This document shows positions 39,877-48,407 of a stretch of 64,000 nt of DNA, in pieces; position 1 is the stretch's first letter, and the number at the start of each line of letters is the position of its first letter. The stretch lies in NCBI RefSeq assembly GCF_943192895.1, contig NZ_CALPCB010000004.1:62001-126000 (forward strand), read 5' to 3'. The notes under the pieces were generated by a model. That model did no database searches and was not told the DNA's origin. It was given only the letters and a program-made list of their open reading frames with translations. The translations under genes were made by a program, and so were the position numbers. The DNA is from Veillonella_A intestinalis. Lineage in GTDB: Bacteria; Bacillota; Negativicutes; Veillonellales; Veillonellaceae.

Positions 39877-41013
39877 ATGATTCCATTGACTGAAGCACAG
39901 ACTAGTTGGCAGGCAAAAGTTAGACAGTTTTGTTTGGAAAAGGTAGAACCGACTGTCATTGAACGGGATAAAGCACAAATTTTTGATTGCTCTTTAGTGA
40001 AGGCGGTGTTAGAGTTAGGGCTAACCCGTATTTATTGGCCTACTATATACGGTGGTTTAGACGAAGAATTTATGAACTATGCTGTGGCGCTGAAAGAATT
40101 GGCTAAATATGATGATGGCTTAGCCATTACTGTATCGGTCTGCGTAGGCCTGTGTTGTGAACCCCTTGCTCGATTTGGAACAGAGGCACAAAAAGAACAG
40201 TTTTTAAAGCCTTTAGTAGCTGGTCAAGCGATAGGTGCCTTTGCTTTGACAGAAAAAGAAGCCGGGACGGATGCGAGTGGTGTACAGACGAAGGCTGAAC
40301 GTGCTGGTGATGAATATATTTTAAATGGTGAAAAAGTATATATTACGAATGCTGGCGAAGCAGACATATACATTGTGTTTGCCATGACTCGGCCTGAGGA
40401 TGGTGCAAAAGGAATGTCCGCCTTTATTGTAACTAAAGATATGGCTGGCTTTACTGTTGGCCCTAGAGATTCTATGATGGGCCTACATACTTCAACTTGT
40501 GGTAGTTTACATTTTAATAATGTAAGAGTACCAGCCGCTAATTTATTAGGAAGTGAAGGGGACGGTTTTAAAATTGCTATGACGACTTTGGATAGTAGTC
40601 GGATTGGAGTTGCGGCACAAGCTACTGGTTTGGCGGAGGCTGCTTTAGCGAAGTCCATTGCGTATACTAAAGAGCGCGTGCAGTTTGGTAAACCTTTGAG
40701 TAAATTTCAAAATACACAATTTCAGTTAGCGGAGATGGCGATTCAAGTAGAGGCCGCTAATGTAATGTTGTATAATGTGGGGCAAGATAAAACGGCTGGA
40801 CGACCATATACCGTATCTGCTTCTATGGCTAAAAAGTTCTGTTCTGATGTAGCCATGGAGGTAACCACAAAAGCTGTGCAATTATTTGGTGGCTATGGTT
40901 ATTGTGAAGATTATCCAGTAGCTCGTTTAATGCGCAATGCTAAAGTGACTCAGATCTATGAAGGGACCAATGAGGCCCAACAAATGGTAATTGGTGGTGC
41001 TTTATTACGCTAA
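39877..41013 (+). CDS. Acyl-CoA dehydrogenase
   Basis: A 378-residue FAD enzyme that introduces a trans-2 double bond into acyl-CoA. It shows the family signatures GAFALTEKEAGTDASG, YITNAGEADIYIVFA, ERVQFGKPLSKFQNTQFQLA and QLFGGYGYCEDYPVARLMR. The catalytic Glu sits in QIYEGTNEAQQ, the short-chain/medium-chain position. AAGGGAGG precedes the ATG. It has its own promoter and terminator, and no electron-transfer flavoprotein, hydratase or thiolase lies beside it. The chain length and physiological role are therefore unclear. Full length and apparently active. Confidence 0.92.
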   Translation: MIPLTEAQTSWQAKVRQFCLEKVEPTVIERDKAQIFDCSLVKAVLELGLTRIYWPTIYGGLDEEFMNYAVALKELAKYDDGLAITVSVCVGLCCEPLARFGTEAQKEQFLKPLVAGQAIGAFALTEKEAGTDASGVQTKAERAGDEYILNGEKVYITNAGEADIYIVFAMTRPEDGAKGMSAFIVTKDMAGFTVGPRDSMMGLHTSTCGSLHFNNVRVPAANLLGSEGDGFKIAMTTLDSSRIGVAAQATGLAEAALAKSIAYTKERVQFGKPLSKFQNTQFQLAEMAIQVEAANVMLYNVGQDKTAGRPYTVSASMAKKFCSDVAMEVTTKAVQLFGGYGYCEDYPVARLMRNAKVTQIYEGTNEAQQMVIGGALLR

Positions 41014-41117
41014 TTCTTATGGCGTAATGGTGACACATACTTGTACAGTAAATTTTATAGCGCTTAAGGCTGTAAAAGAGTAGTCAATTTTATAGCAGTT
41101 ACATTTATATAAAAATT

Positions 41118-41182
41118 AAAACCGTCTTAGTGTATGCTCGTTAATATTTACGTAGTTAACGGATAAAACTAAGACGGTTTTT
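41118..41182. terminator. Bidirectional terminator with nested hairpin
   Basis: AAAACCGTCTTAGT (41118-41131) pairs perfectly with ACTAAGACGGTTTT (41168-41181). A second stem, CGTTAA/TTAACG, lies inside. It ends two convergent genes. Confidence 0.85.
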
Positions 41183-41185
41183 AGT

Positions 41186-41842
41186 TTATAGTAAGCCTAC
41201 TGATTGAAAAAACTTAGCATAGGCATCTGCTTTTTTAGTTAGGCTTAGAGGATACGCTCTAGAAGTAGATGGTAGCCTAGTAAGCTTAATATGGCGGGTA
41301 CCAAATTGGAGTTCAATTGTTTCGCCTGTTTTAGGTGATTTTACTTTGTTGTCAGCCAAGCTAAGTAGTACCTCTGTTGCTTTGCCGCCAGTGGTGCCGA
41401 TATATTGACAATGAGGTATTTGCGCTAATACTTCATGAATATGAACGGGATCTACTACTGTTAAAAAGGCATCTGAGGCATTGCCGCGCTCACGAATAGC
41501 TTGCCACACCGTTGGGCAAGAAGCAATACCTTTTTCTGTAAGAAAGGATTTAATTTTATCAGCATCGAAGGCTTTGGCATCACCAGCTCTAAAATAATCT
41601 TTATCATTGAAGAAGACTAATCCATAGACCCGCCACATATCATTTTGGAAATTAGGATAGTGGAATTGCATAGCTCGTTTATCGGCGGCTGGTGGGAAGG
41701 TACCCATACACATAACAGTTGCTTGTGGTGGTAGAAATGGGGGAAATGGAAGGGACTCTACAGGCTGATTGGTTATATGGTCTATTTTATTGGCTGATTT
41801 TGCATTAGATTGTTTCGTATGTTTGGTTGTAGTTGCATTCAT
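41186..41842 (-). CDS. Uracil-DNA glycosylase superfamily protein
   Basis: The 218-residue protein has VMCMGTFPPAADKRAMQFHY near residue 40, matching the first active-site motif (GxxPG type) of the Mug/UDG superfamily. It also has the C-terminal RLPSTSRAY in the position of the DNA-intercalating HPS motif. A roughly 30-residue polar N-terminal extension is rich in Thr, Lys and Asn. Such enzymes remove uracil or mismatched bases from DNA. Substrate preference is not evident, because the motif residues differ from those of E. coli Mug and Ung. AGAGGGG is the ribosome site, and it lies inside one arm of a 10-bp inverted repeat reaching to 41927. Confidence 0.7.
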   Translation of the reverse strand: MNATTTKHTKQSNAKSANKIDHITNQPVESLPFPPFLPPQATVMCMGTFPPAADKRAMQFHYPNFQNDMWRVYGLVFFNDKDYFRAGDAKAFDADKIKSFLTEKGIASCPTVWQAIRERGNASDAFLTVVDPVHIHEVLAQIPHCQYIGTTGGKATEVLLSLADNKVKSPKTGETIELQFGTRHIKLTRLPSTSRAYPLSLTKKADAYAKFFQSVGLL

Positions 41843-41847
41843 AATAA

Positions 41848-41927
41848 AACCCCTCTTTATGATACTTACTGATAGTAGTTTGCTGTTGAGCTAGTTACTA
41901 TATAAAGTATAACATATAAGAGGGGTT
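41848..41927 (-). repeat. Inverted repeat covering the ribosome site of the UDG-like gene
   Basis: AACCCCTCTT (41848-41857) and AAGAGGGGTT (41918-41927) are perfect 10-bp inverse complements 60 bases apart. On the minus strand the downstream arm contains the ribosome site. If the message starts before 41927 this could hide it; otherwise it may be an operator. Between 41928 and 42011 a short palindrome, ATAGCGCGCTAT (41955-41966), is the only other feature. Confidence 0.35.
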
Positions 41928-42011
41928 CTTCTGTTGCGTAGAACACATATTAATGATAGCGCGCTATTAACAATGGTAGTACTTTTAGGAAATGCATTTA
42001 ACCTTTATCAT

Positions 42012-43628
42012 TTAGCCTTTATAATGGGCTTTAATGTAATTGGCTATAGCGTCGATTATATCTTTTTGGCTCATACCGGTTCGCTCGCAGGCCATCCCAA
42101 TCGTTGCTTTGCGTGCCATAATTTTACCGAATGGCGTATTGAGCATTTTAAAATTGCTATTAATAGTTGGCATATATTGGCGTAAACCTTCTACTTTATC
42201 GAAGAGGTCAAAGAGTTTAGTATCTGCTGTAATAGTAATACCTTTAATAGTGATAGTATGAGCTGTAGCTTCTGGTGTAGTATTTTCATCAAGGGCTGTA
42301 TTTACTGAGTCTGTTGTAGCGGCATCAACTGCATCCCCATGAGTTTCAGAGTCCCAAGTTAGGAGGGTACGAGAGCCTTCTAAGCTGCGAATGCGTGTAC
42401 AATCTTGCATCATTTCAAGTACGCCTTTAAAATTACCGGCTTCATCACGAACGGCTGTATAGAGAATATAGATGAAGGCTTCTGGTTTATTAATCCAAAA
42501 CTCCGCTTTGTCTTGTTCGCCAGAACGGAATTTCTCAATGATTTCTTCTACTAAATGAACACTTTTGGCAGGATGACAGTTGCGCACTTCGCGGCCAATA
42601 ACATTAGCGCTGCGAGGGAAGATGCGATGTTTAGTGTCGCTGTAGAATTTAACTAACTCATGCTCGTCTACATAAGATAGGTCAACGGGCATATGTTTGA
42701 AAAGTAAATTGATACGTTCTAAAGAGAGTTTGCCTGTGGCTACATCGAGTTCAGTGTCAGGTGATGGCATAGGGTTCATATTATATTTGCCTAAGAGCGC
42801 GGCCAAGTCTTGCATAAAGTTTGCTGTTTTAGTGTCAGTAGTATCTATAGGTGAGGTTGCAATATCTTTTCCTGCTACCTTCATGTCACCGTAGTAAGGT
42901 GGTGGCGTAATTAGAGCAAAACCTATTTCATGATCACCGCGACTCATATAGCTAAATTCATCTTCGTTTACAAGTTTCCATGCTGTAGGAAGTAATACTT
43001 CTTGTTCTTTATCAGCTAAATCGCGGAAGGCATCAATCATCTTAGGTTGAAGGGTTAAGAATTGGTCTACTTCATCTGCTTGCAATAGGCGACGACTTTC
43101 GCTAATTAGGTCACGCACTTTGTCATCGAAGGTCCACATAATTTTAGTAGGGCGATCAAAGCCGTATTTTTCAAGTGCTGGATATAGTTGATTTTGCTTG
43201 CGTGATAAATGGCGAGACCATTCGCTTAGTTTGTCATATACGCCAAGCCAAGGATTTTTGATGAAATGGTGTGCTTTAAGGAGTTCCTCTGCTTCGTTCA
43301 TGAGGGCAAGTCCTGCTGTAATTTCAGCTACATATACCCATAGCGGATGATTTTCTGGATATGTGTTGTCAGCTCTTACTAAAATGCCATCAAATAAGGC
43401 GAGTAAATCATCCATGCGATGGGTAATTTCTTCATCCGTATAAGATCCTTTTAATTGCTGTTCTCCATAGGCAAATTCATCTGGTGTACAGGTGCCAATA
43501 TATTGTTTTAGAAGTGCTTGTCCTTCTTCAAGGGATAAGTTACCGCTTAAATAATTGTCTTTAATTTCAATCATTTTTGCTAAGCGTTGATCATTGTTTA
43601 AGCCAAGGGCTGATTTCATAGTAGTCAT
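42012..43628 (-). CDS. DUF438 hemerythrin-like / PAS / DUF1858 multidomain protein
   Basis: The 538-residue protein has a helical N-terminal part matching DUF438 (IKDNYLSGNLSLEEGQALL, residues 1-90). Next is a His/Glu-rich helical region like hemerythrin (EEVL... and RHLSRKQNQLYPALEKYGF, about 120-240). A PAS domain follows at about residues 330-440 (MPVDLSYVDEHELVKFYSD, FPRSANVIGREVRNCHP). Last is a DUF1858-like domain (KLFDLFDKVEGLRQYMPTIN). The mix suggests a cytoplasmic sensor of oxygen, NO or redox state, but there is no kinase or output domain. AAAGGAG lies 8 bases before the ATG. Stand-alone gene. Confidence 0.85.
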   Translation of the reverse strand: MTTMKSALGLNNDQRLAKMIEIKDNYLSGNLSLEEGQALLKQYIGTCTPDEFAYGEQQLKGSYTDEEITHRMDDLLALFDGILVRADNTYPENHPLWVYVAEITAGLALMNEAEELLKAHHFIKNPWLGVYDKLSEWSRHLSRKQNQLYPALEKYGFDRPTKIMWTFDDKVRDLISESRRLLQADEVDQFLTLQPKMIDAFRDLADKEQEVLLPTAWKLVNEDEFSYMSRGDHEIGFALITPPPYYGDMKVAGKDIATSPIDTTDTKTANFMQDLAALLGKYNMNPMPSPDTELDVATGKLSLERINLLFKHMPVDLSYVDEHELVKFYSDTKHRIFPRSANVIGREVRNCHPAKSVHLVEEIIEKFRSGEQDKAEFWINKPEAFIYILYTAVRDEAGNFKGVLEMMQDCTRIRSLEGSRTLLTWDSETHGDAVDAATTDSVNTALDENTTPEATAHTITIKGITITADTKLFDLFDKVEGLRQYMPTINSNFKMLNTPFGKIMARKATIGMACERTGMSQKDIIDAIANYIKAHYKG

Positions 43629-43845
43629 AAGTAAGTCTCCTTTGTGTATGCTAGTTTTACATTATTAGTTTCTTTACTGTGCAATATATAGTATTAATAT
43701 ATATGTAATAATAATAGGGAAGCAGTTGTGTTCTGCTTATATTTTCATTATAATGGAGTTGAAAATAGTTTTCAGTAGCTAGGGCTACATATTTAAAATG
43801 GAAATTGTTTTTTAAGTCATTTTTTTAGTCATTTATAATTTTTAC

Positions 43846-43903
43846 TTGCATAATCGCCCTTTGTGACATATAATTGTAATGAAGTATTATTACTTGGTCA
43901 TAA
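43846..43903 (+). promoter_or_regulatory. Promoter of the lipid operon with FapR-type operator
   Basis: TTGCAT (43846-43851), a 17-base spacer and TATAAT (43869-43874) form the promoter. Just past the expected start of transcription lies a 17-base dyad, TTATTAC-TTG-GTCATAA (43887-43903; 6 of 7 paired). FapR binds a 17-bp inverted repeat at fapR and fab promoters in Bacillus, and the first gene here is fapR itself. Auto-repression released by malonyl-CoA is therefore expected. Confidence 0.7.
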
Positions 43904-43914
43904 AAGGTGGTACC

Positions 43915-44475
43915 ATGAGTCGGATAAAGAAGCAAGAGCGACAGCAGTTATTGCAAGAAAAACTGAATAATACGCCCTTCGTTACCGATGAGGAGTTGGC
44001 CATCTTTTTTAATGTCAGCGTGCCAACGATTCGCCTTGATCGGTTAGAATTAGGGATTCCAGAATTAAGGGAACGCATTAGAGCGCGTGTAGAAGGACTA
44101 GCACCAAGTGCTAATGATCATGGTCATATTGAAGTTGTAGGAGAATTAATTGATCTTACATCTGGTGAACAGGGTCTTAGCATATTGCGAACCAGAGAGG
44201 ACATGACAGATTGTAATGGTTATGTAGAGCCACAGTATTTATATGCACAGGCTGACTCTCTAGCTAAAGCAGTGTTGGGTGTACCTGCTGTTTTAGCTGG
44301 CGTTGGTAATATTAAATATAAAAGTCCGGTCAAAGCGGATTGTAATTTAGTGGCCAAAGCCTCCGTAGTACGTCAACGAGGTGAGAAGTATTTTATCTGG
44401 GTCACAATTAAGGATAAGGTAAAAGAAGTCTTTCGGGCGAAGTTCATAATGGAGCCCATTCAGAATAGGGTGTAA
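43915..44475 (+). CDS. fapR: Transcription factor FapR, regulator of fatty acid and phospholipid synthesis
   Basis: FapR represses lipid genes and lets go of DNA when it binds malonyl-CoA or malonyl-ACP. The N-terminal helix-turn-helix (KQERQQLLQEKLNNTPFVTD, then VSVPTIRLDRLELGIPELRER) closely matches Bacillus FapR. The C-terminal hotdog effector domain follows (EVVGELIDLTSGEQGLSIL, LYAQADSLAKAVL). At 186 residues it is normal. I chose the ATG at 43915, after AAAGGTGG; upstream in-frame codons from 43879 overlap the operator. plsX begins 4 bases after its stop. Confidence 0.95.
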   Translation: MSRIKKQERQQLLQEKLNNTPFVTDEELAIFFNVSVPTIRLDRLELGIPELRERIRARVEGLAPSANDHGHIEVVGELIDLTSGEQGLSILRTREDMTDCNGYVEPQYLYAQADSLAKAVLGVPAVLAGVGNIKYKSPVKADCNLVAKASVVRQRGEKYFIWVTIKDKVKEVFRAKFIMEPIQNRV

Positions 44476-44479
44476 GTAT

Positions 44480-45508
44480 ATGAAAATTGCAGTAGATGCT
44501 ATGGGTGGTGATTTCGCACCCTACGAAATTGTACGTGGTGCGATTGATGCAGCAAAAGCATTTCCTAAGATAACAATATTTTTAGTGGGTGATGAAGCAC
44601 AGATTCGTCAAGTATTAGAAGAATTTGGGCAACAAAATAATCCACAATTGATTATTCAACATGCCAGTGAAGTTATTGAAATGAGTGAGCATCCTGGCAC
44701 GGCAGTACGCAAGAAAAAAGATGCGTCTGTTATAGTAGCCACTCGCTTGGTGAAGCAAAAAGTATGTGATGCCGTGATTGCACCAGGTAGTACCGGTGCT
44801 GCGGTAGCGGCAGCCTTATTTGGCTTAGGGCGTATTAAAGGTATTGATCGACCTATGATTGCAACACCTATTCCTACGCCACAAGGTGTTACCGTTATGC
44901 TTGATTCAGGAGCAAATGCAAACTGTAAACCAAAACATTTGGTACAGGGGGCTATTATGGGCTCTGAATATGCACGTTTAATGTTTGGTAAAACAAACCC
45001 GACTGTTGGCTTGCTTAATATTGGTGAAGAATCAACTAAGGGTAATGACTTGTGTTTAGCTACATATCCTTTATTAGAACAGCTAAAAACAATTCCGTTT
45101 AAAGGAAATGTAGAAGGCCGTGATATTCCTAAAGGAACTGTAGATGTAGTTGTATGTGATGGCTTTACTGGTAATGTGGTGCTAAAATTAGCTGAAGGCC
45201 TTGTAGGGGTTATGACGCAAATTATTAAAGATGGCATCAAAAATGGTGGTTTATTAGCTAAAATTGGAGCAGCTTTAATTGCCCCTGTATTTAAAAAGGT
45301 TCGAAAACGCCTTGATCATACAGAAAATGGCGGTGCTCCTTTATTAGGTGTGAATGGTGTGTTTTTAATTTCCCATGGCAGTTCAAAAGCAAAGGAAATC
45401 TTAACAGCGATTAAAATTGCTAGTGAGTTGGTGGAACAAAAAATTATTCAAAACATTCAACAGAGTATAGAAGAAGAAGGAGCTATCAAATATGACGATG
45501 TGGACTAA
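44480..45508 (+). CDS. plsX: Phosphate acyltransferase PlsX
   Basis: PlsX converts acyl-ACP to acyl-phosphate for phospholipid synthesis. The protein starts MKIAVDAMGGDFAPYEIVRG and has HPGTAVRKKKDASVIVATRL, APGSTGAAVAAALFGLGRI and VVCDGFTGNVVLKLAEG, all diagnostic. At 342 residues it is complete. It follows fapR with a 4-base gap and its last 17 bases overlap fabH. It is a known FapR target in Firmicutes, in agreement with the operator upstream. Confidence 0.96.
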   Translation: MKIAVDAMGGDFAPYEIVRGAIDAAKAFPKITIFLVGDEAQIRQVLEEFGQQNNPQLIIQHASEVIEMSEHPGTAVRKKKDASVIVATRLVKQKVCDAVIAPGSTGAAVAAALFGLGRIKGIDRPMIATPIPTPQGVTVMLDSGANANCKPKHLVQGAIMGSEYARLMFGKTNPTVGLLNIGEESTKGNDLCLATYPLLEQLKTIPFKGNVEGRDIPKGTVDVVVCDGFTGNVVLKLAEGLVGVMTQIIKDGIKNGGLLAKIGAALIAPVFKKVRKRLDHTENGGAPLLGVNGVFLISHGSSKAKEILTAIKIASELVEQKIIQNIQQSIEEEGAIKYDDVD

Positions 45509-46487
45509 GCCAGTCGGTATTATTGGTACAGGTAGTTTTGTACCAGATAATATTGTGACTAACGCTGATCTAGAAAAAATCGTAGACACGAATGATCAAT
45601 GGATTCGTGAACGCACCGGCATTGAAGAACGTCGCATTGCCCCAGAAGGCATGAATGCCTCTGATATGGCAACTGAAGCGGCTCGTCGCGCTATGGACAG
45701 TGCAGGCTTGACGGCTGAAGATATTGATTGTATTATTGTAGCGACTTTAACTGGCGATATGAGTATTCCTTCCACGGCTTGTTTAGTACAAGCTAACTTG
45801 GGAGCTACTAATGCAGCTGCTTTTGATTTAGGTGCTGCTTGCTCAGGCTTTGTATATGGTTTAATTAACGCTGGAAGTTATGTAAGTAACCAGTTATTTA
45901 AACATGTACTAGTTATCGGCGTTGAAGTAATGTCCCGCGTTATTAATTGGCAAGACAGAGGCACCTGTGTTTTATTTGGTGATGGCGCTGGTGCTGCTGT
46001 TGTATCGACCGTACCAGAAGGATATGGTATGTTAGGTATGGATATGGGGGCGAGTGGCGCTGGTGGAATGGCTTTATGCATTCCGGCGAGTGGCACTGCC
46101 ATGATTCAGAATGATAAACGCATTGAAGAAGGCCTAACCTATATTCATATGGATGGCGCTGAAGTTTATAAATTTGCAGTAAAAACTATGGGGCGTACAG
46201 CTCTTAAAGCTTTAGACCGGGCCGGTTTGAAGTTAGAGGATTTGGACCGTTTCATTCCTCACCAAGCAAATAAACGAATTATTGACTCGGCTGCACATCG
46301 CTTAAAAATGCCAGAAGAAAAAGTATTTATTAATTTGCCAAAGTATGGCAATACATCAGCTGCATCCATTGGTATTGCTTTGGATGAAGCGGTACGATCT
46401 GGCTTTGTAAAACGAGATCATACAGTCGCCTTTGCTGGCTTTGGAGCCGGCTTAACTTGGGCAGGCTTGGTAATGAAATGGTACTAA
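45492..46487 (+). CDS. fabH: 3-oxoacyl-ACP synthase III FabH
   Basis: FabH starts fatty acid synthesis by condensing acetyl-CoA with malonyl-ACP. The catalytic Cys lies in AAFDLGAACSGFVYGL, the His in RFIPHQANKRIID and the Asn in LPKYGNTSAASIG. At 331 residues it is full length. GAAGGAG (45475-45481) lies inside plsX, 10 bases before the ATG. The order plsX-fabH is typical. Primer preference (acetyl versus branched) is not evident. Confidence 0.95.
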   Translation: MTMWTKPVGIIGTGSFVPDNIVTNADLEKIVDTNDQWIRERTGIEERRIAPEGMNASDMATEAARRAMDSAGLTAEDIDCIIVATLTGDMSIPSTACLVQANLGATNAAAFDLGAACSGFVYGLINAGSYVSNQLFKHVLVIGVEVMSRVINWQDRGTCVLFGDGAGAAVVSTVPEGYGMLGMDMGASGAGGMALCIPASGTAMIQNDKRIEEGLTYIHMDGAEVYKFAVKTMGRTALKALDRAGLKLEDLDRFIPHQANKRIIDSAAHRLKMPEEKVFINLPKYGNTSAASIGIALDEAVRSGFVKRDHTVAFAGFGAGLTWAGLVMKWY

Positions 46488-46502
46488 GGAGGAACAACCA
46501 TC

Positions 46503-47447
46503 ATGATTAAGACTGATATTTGTGATTTATTAGGGATTGAGTATCCTATATTCCAAGGTGGTATGGCTTGGCTCGGTACCGCTGAACTTGCTGCGGCTGT
46601 GTCTGAAGGCGGCGGTCTTGGCATTATTGGGGCTGGTCATATGCCACCAGACGTATTTCGTAATGAAATTCATAAATTAAAAGAACGTACAAGCAAACCG
46701 TTTGGTTGTAATATTATGTTAATGTCACCATTTGTAAAAGAAGTTATGCAAGTGGTATTAGAAGAACGAGTACCAGTTATTACAACTGGTGCTGGCAATC
46801 CAAGTACTTATGTGCCAGCATTAAAAGAAATCGGCACTAAAGTAATTCCTGTAGTAGCGTCTGTATTGTTAGCTAAACGTTTATTGCGTGGTGGTATTGA
46901 TGCAGTGGTAGCTGAAGGTACTGAATCAGGTGGTCACGTAGGGGAAATTACGACTATGTGTTTAATTCCTCAAATTGCTGATGCTGTTAATGTACCAGTT
47001 ATTGCTGCTGGTGGTATTGCTGATGGTCGTGGTGCAGCGGCTGCATTCGCTTTAGGTGCTAGTGCAGTACAAATGGGTAGCCGTTTCGTATTATCCGAAG
47101 AATGTATTGCCCATCCAAACTACAAGGAAGCAGTACTTAAAGCAAAAGACCGCTCTACAGTAATGACAGGTCTTACAACAGGACATCCAGTTCGTATTTT
47201 AGAAAACTTATTATCCCATCAATATCAAGAATTAGAATTCAGTGGGGCACCAAAAGAACAGCTTGAAGAACTAGGTGCTGGCGCGCTTCGTAAAGCCGCT
47301 ATTGAAGGGGATGTTAAAAATGGCTCTGTTATGATTGGGCAGATTTCTGGTATGTTACATGATGTAAAACCATGTGCTCAAATCATTAAAGATATTATGA
47401 GCGAAACTGAAACCGTAATTGGTGGCTTACAGAAAATCATTAAATAA
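46503..47447 (+). CDS. fabK: Enoyl-ACP reductase II FabK (FMN)
   Basis: FabK performs the last reduction of each elongation cycle with NAD(P)H and FMN. The protein has LLGIEYPIFQGGMAWLGTAE, KPFGCNIMLMSPF, VVAEGTESGGHVGEITTM, PVIAAGGIADGRGAAAAFAL and AVQMGSRFVLSEEC, the standard FabK pattern. At 314 residues it is complete. AAGGAGG precedes it 15 bases after fabH. No FabI or FabL lies in the operon, so FabK is probably the main enoyl reductase. That would predict natural resistance to FabI-directed inhibitors such as triclosan, as known for FabK organisms. Confidence 0.94.
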   Translation: MIKTDICDLLGIEYPIFQGGMAWLGTAELAAAVSEGGGLGIIGAGHMPPDVFRNEIHKLKERTSKPFGCNIMLMSPFVKEVMQVVLEERVPVITTGAGNPSTYVPALKEIGTKVIPVVASVLLAKRLLRGGIDAVVAEGTESGGHVGEITTMCLIPQIADAVNVPVIAAGGIADGRGAAAAFALGASAVQMGSRFVLSEECIAHPNYKEAVLKAKDRSTVMTGLTTGHPVRILENLLSHQYQELEFSGAPKEQLEELGAGALRKAAIEGDVKNGSVMIGQISGMLHDVKPCAQIIKDIMSETETVIGGLQKIIK

Positions 47448-47464
47448 TACAGGAGGCGTTACTA

Positions 47465-48406
47465 GTGAAAACAGCATTTGTATTTCCTGGCCAAGGTTCT
47501 CAAAAAGTAGGTATGCTTCAAGATTTATACAATGAATATGACATTGTAAAACAGCGTTTTGCTGAAGCAGATGAAGCATTAGGTTATTCTATTTCTAAAT
47601 TATGCTTTGAAGGACCTGATACTGAATTAGTTAAGACTGCTAATACACAGCCAGCTATTTTGACAGCTAGTGTAGCATGTTATGAAATACTCAAAGAAAA
47701 AGGCTTTACTCCTGATATTGTAGGTGGTCATAGCTTAGGTGAATATAGTGCTTTAGTTGCAGCAGGTGTGCTTGATTTTAAAGATGCCGTATACGTTGTT
47801 CATAAACGTGGCGAATTCATGCAAGATGCTGTGCCATTAGGCGAAGGTGCTATGGCAGCTATTTTAGCCTTACCTCGTGAAGAAGTAGTAGCTATTTGTG
47901 AAAGAATCAATAACGAAGTGGGTTCTGTACAAGCGGTTAATTTTAACTGCCCAGGTCAAATCGTTATTGCTGGTGCTACTGCAGCGGTAGAAAAAGCAGC
48001 GGAAGAAATGAAAGTAGCAGGCGCTAAACGGGCTGTTATGTTACCGGTAAGTGCTCCATTCCATAGTCGTTTAATGGAACCAGCAGCTGCTCGTTTGAAA
48101 GAAGAATTAGACAAAATTACTGTAAACGATGCAGCGATTCCAGTAGTAGTCAATGTAACTGGTGAAATTTTAACCGATGCCAATGCTATTAAAGAATCTC
48201 TTGTAGTGCAAGCCGCTCATCCAGTACTTTGGGAAGACTGTGTAGCAACTATGATTAATGAAGGTGTTGGTGCATTTGTAGAAGTAGGTCCAGGTAAAGT
48301 ATTAACTGGGTTTACGAAGAAGATTAATAAGGAAATGCAATTAGCGAATGTTGAAGATGTAGATTCCTTAGCAAAAACTCTTGAATTTTTACAGGGGGTT
48401 CGATAA
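47465..48406 (+). CDS. fabD: Malonyl-CoA-ACP transacylase FabD
   Basis: FabD moves the malonyl group from CoA to ACP. The start KTAFVFPGQGSQKVGMLQDL, the active Ser in GGHSLGEYSALVAAG and the His in SAPFHSRLM are intact. The 313-residue length is standard. AGGAGG precedes the GTG at 47465. fabG begins 1 base after the stop (TAAAATG). It is part of the FapR operon. Confidence 0.96.
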   Translation: MKTAFVFPGQGSQKVGMLQDLYNEYDIVKQRFAEADEALGYSISKLCFEGPDTELVKTANTQPAILTASVACYEILKEKGFTPDIVGGHSLGEYSALVAAGVLDFKDAVYVVHKRGEFMQDAVPLGEGAMAAILALPREEVVAICERINNEVGSVQAVNFNCPGQIVIAGATAAVEKAAEEMKVAGAKRAVMLPVSAPFHSRLMEPAAARLKEELDKITVNDAAIPVVVNVTGEILTDANAIKESLVVQAAHPVLWEDCVATMINEGVGAFVEVGPGKVLTGFTKKINKEMQLANVEDVDSLAKTLEFLQGVR

Positions 48407-48407
48407 A

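Noticed and set aside
40224..40658. Minus-strand open frame inside the acyl-CoA dehydrogenase
   Set aside because: Covers conserved coding sequence and has no start signal.
44656..45240. Minus-strand open frame of 194 codons inside plsX
   Set aside because: Antisense to a diagnostic PlsX sequence; no ribosome site and no family resemblance.
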